Assembly (NCBI GenBank): GCA_023957835.1
Contig: JAMLGP010000001.1
Coordinates: 1,419,575-1,483,574, forward strand
DNA: 64,000 nucleotides
Direction of reading: 5' to 3'
Source: Homoserinimonas sp.
Lineage (GTDB): Bacteria; Actinomycetota; Actinomycetes; Actinomycetales; Microbacteriaceae
Shown: in pieces, positions 63,566-64,000 of the stretch
How positions within the stretch are numbered: position 1 is the first letter of the stretch
Layout of the letters: the number at the start of each line of letters is the position of its first letter
Position numbers and translations under genes: made by a program
Notes under the pieces: model-generated
Told to the model about the DNA's origin: nothing
What the model saw: only the letters and a program-made list of their open reading frames with translations
Databases searched by the model: none

Positions 63566-64000
63566 ATGGGAAGACTCATTTGTGTCGGCGACACGGTAAT
63601 CGACGTCGCGATGTCGGTCGAGGCTATGCCAGAACCGGGCGGCGACATTCTCGCCGACTCCGGTGCACTCTACGCGGGAGGAACAGGGTTCAACGTCATG
63701 GCCGCGGCGATCAGGCTCGGCACGGAGTGCGACTACGCGGGGATGCACGGAACCGGACCGTTCGGCGACCTTGCCAGAAAGGCGATGCTTGAGGAGGGGA
63801 TTCAGATTCTGCACGAAGCGGACACGGATGCCGACACCGGCTGGGATGTCGCAATCACCGATTCAAACAGCGAACGGACCTTCATGACCGTGGTCGGCGC
63901 TGAGGCGAAGCTCACCGCTGAGCATCTGGCGCGCGTCGAGGCCCGGTCCGGAGACGTGGTTTACGTCTCCGGCTACGGCCTGCTCGGCGAGCCGGGAGGC
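63566..64000 (+). CDS. PfkB-family carbohydrate kinase, 3' truncated
   Basis: The frame starts at ATG 63566 and stays open to the window end, giving 145 residues. GRLICVGDTVIDVAMSVEAM, GGDILADSGALYAGGTGFNV (the first PfkB signature with GGxxxN-type run) and GPFGDLARKAMLEEG are typical of ribokinase-like kinases. The catalytic C-terminal GAGD motif is beyond the window. It probably phosphorylates the ribose or nucleoside released by the upstream hydrolases. Confidence 0.88.
   Translation, partial: MGRLICVGDTVIDVAMSVEAMPEPGGDILADSGALYAGGTGFNVMAAAIRLGTECDYAGMHGTGPFGDLARKAMLEEGIQILHEADTDADTGWDVAITDSNSERTFMTVVGAEAKLTAEHLARVEARSGDVVYVSGYGLLGEPGG

Overview
The window looks like a chromosome segment of a high-GC Gram-positive actinobacterium, most likely family Microbacteriaceae. 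The evidence is a WhiB-type regulator beside DUF3499, DUF5719 and a zincin-like metallopeptidase, the actinobacterial MoxR/DUF58/DUF4350/DUF4129/SpoIIM/RDD block, an LCP-purE-purK-GtrA-birA block, moderate-to-high GC, and frequent GTG/TTG starts with ATGA/GTGA overlaps. Many uncoupled genes appear to be leaderless: a TANNNT hexamer sits exactly 6 nt before the start codon at eight genes. Genus cannot be fixed by reading alone.

Layout. 1-7023: membrane/envelope core block (GDPD-like membrane protein fragment, DUF4129, DUF4350, MoxR, DUF58, SpoIIM-like, RDD). 7069-16829: ahcY-manB-DUF3499, a metallopeptidase, DUF5719, a giant membrane glycosyltransferase, WhiB and manA. 16921-55345: a roughly 38-kb surface-glycan locus. 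It holds two tandem O-antigen-ligase/polymerase proteins, GDP-mannose dehydratase/reductase genes, two galE paralogues, eight or more glycosyltransferases, a secreted FG-GAP repeat protein, an aminotransferase/oxidoreductase/UDP-sugar dehydrogenase operon, two ABC half-transporter exporters, two DUF2142 membrane proteins and all four dTDP-rhamnose genes. The rfb genes are split: rfbC-rfbA head an eight-gene operon on the minus strand, while rfbB and rfbD lie on the plus strand, separated by a coiled-coil membrane protein and a Phd/VapC-type toxin-antitoxin pair. 55361-60328: LCP ligase, purE, purK, GtrA, PH-domain protein, birA. 60490-64000: a catabolic or salvage operon of NCS1 permease, isochorismatase-like hydrolase, ADP-ribosylglycohydrolase-family protein and PfkB kinase (cut by the window edge).

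The most unusual element is a two-gene module at 37258-40384. The first gene is a complete 2-oxoacid dehydrogenase E1 with alpha and beta halves fused. The second is a protein with a lipoyl-like domain, a peripheral-subunit-binding-like segment and, where the E2 catalytic core should be, a NeuD/PglD-type left-handed beta-helix sugar acyltransferase. The module lies in an A/T-richer island inside the glycan locus, flanked by 540-bp and 359-bp gaps without recognisable genes. I infer a route in which an acyl group made by decarboxylating a 2-oxoacid is handed from a lipoyl arm directly to a sugar, bypassing acyl-CoA. I know of no described system with this arrangement, but I could not search for one.
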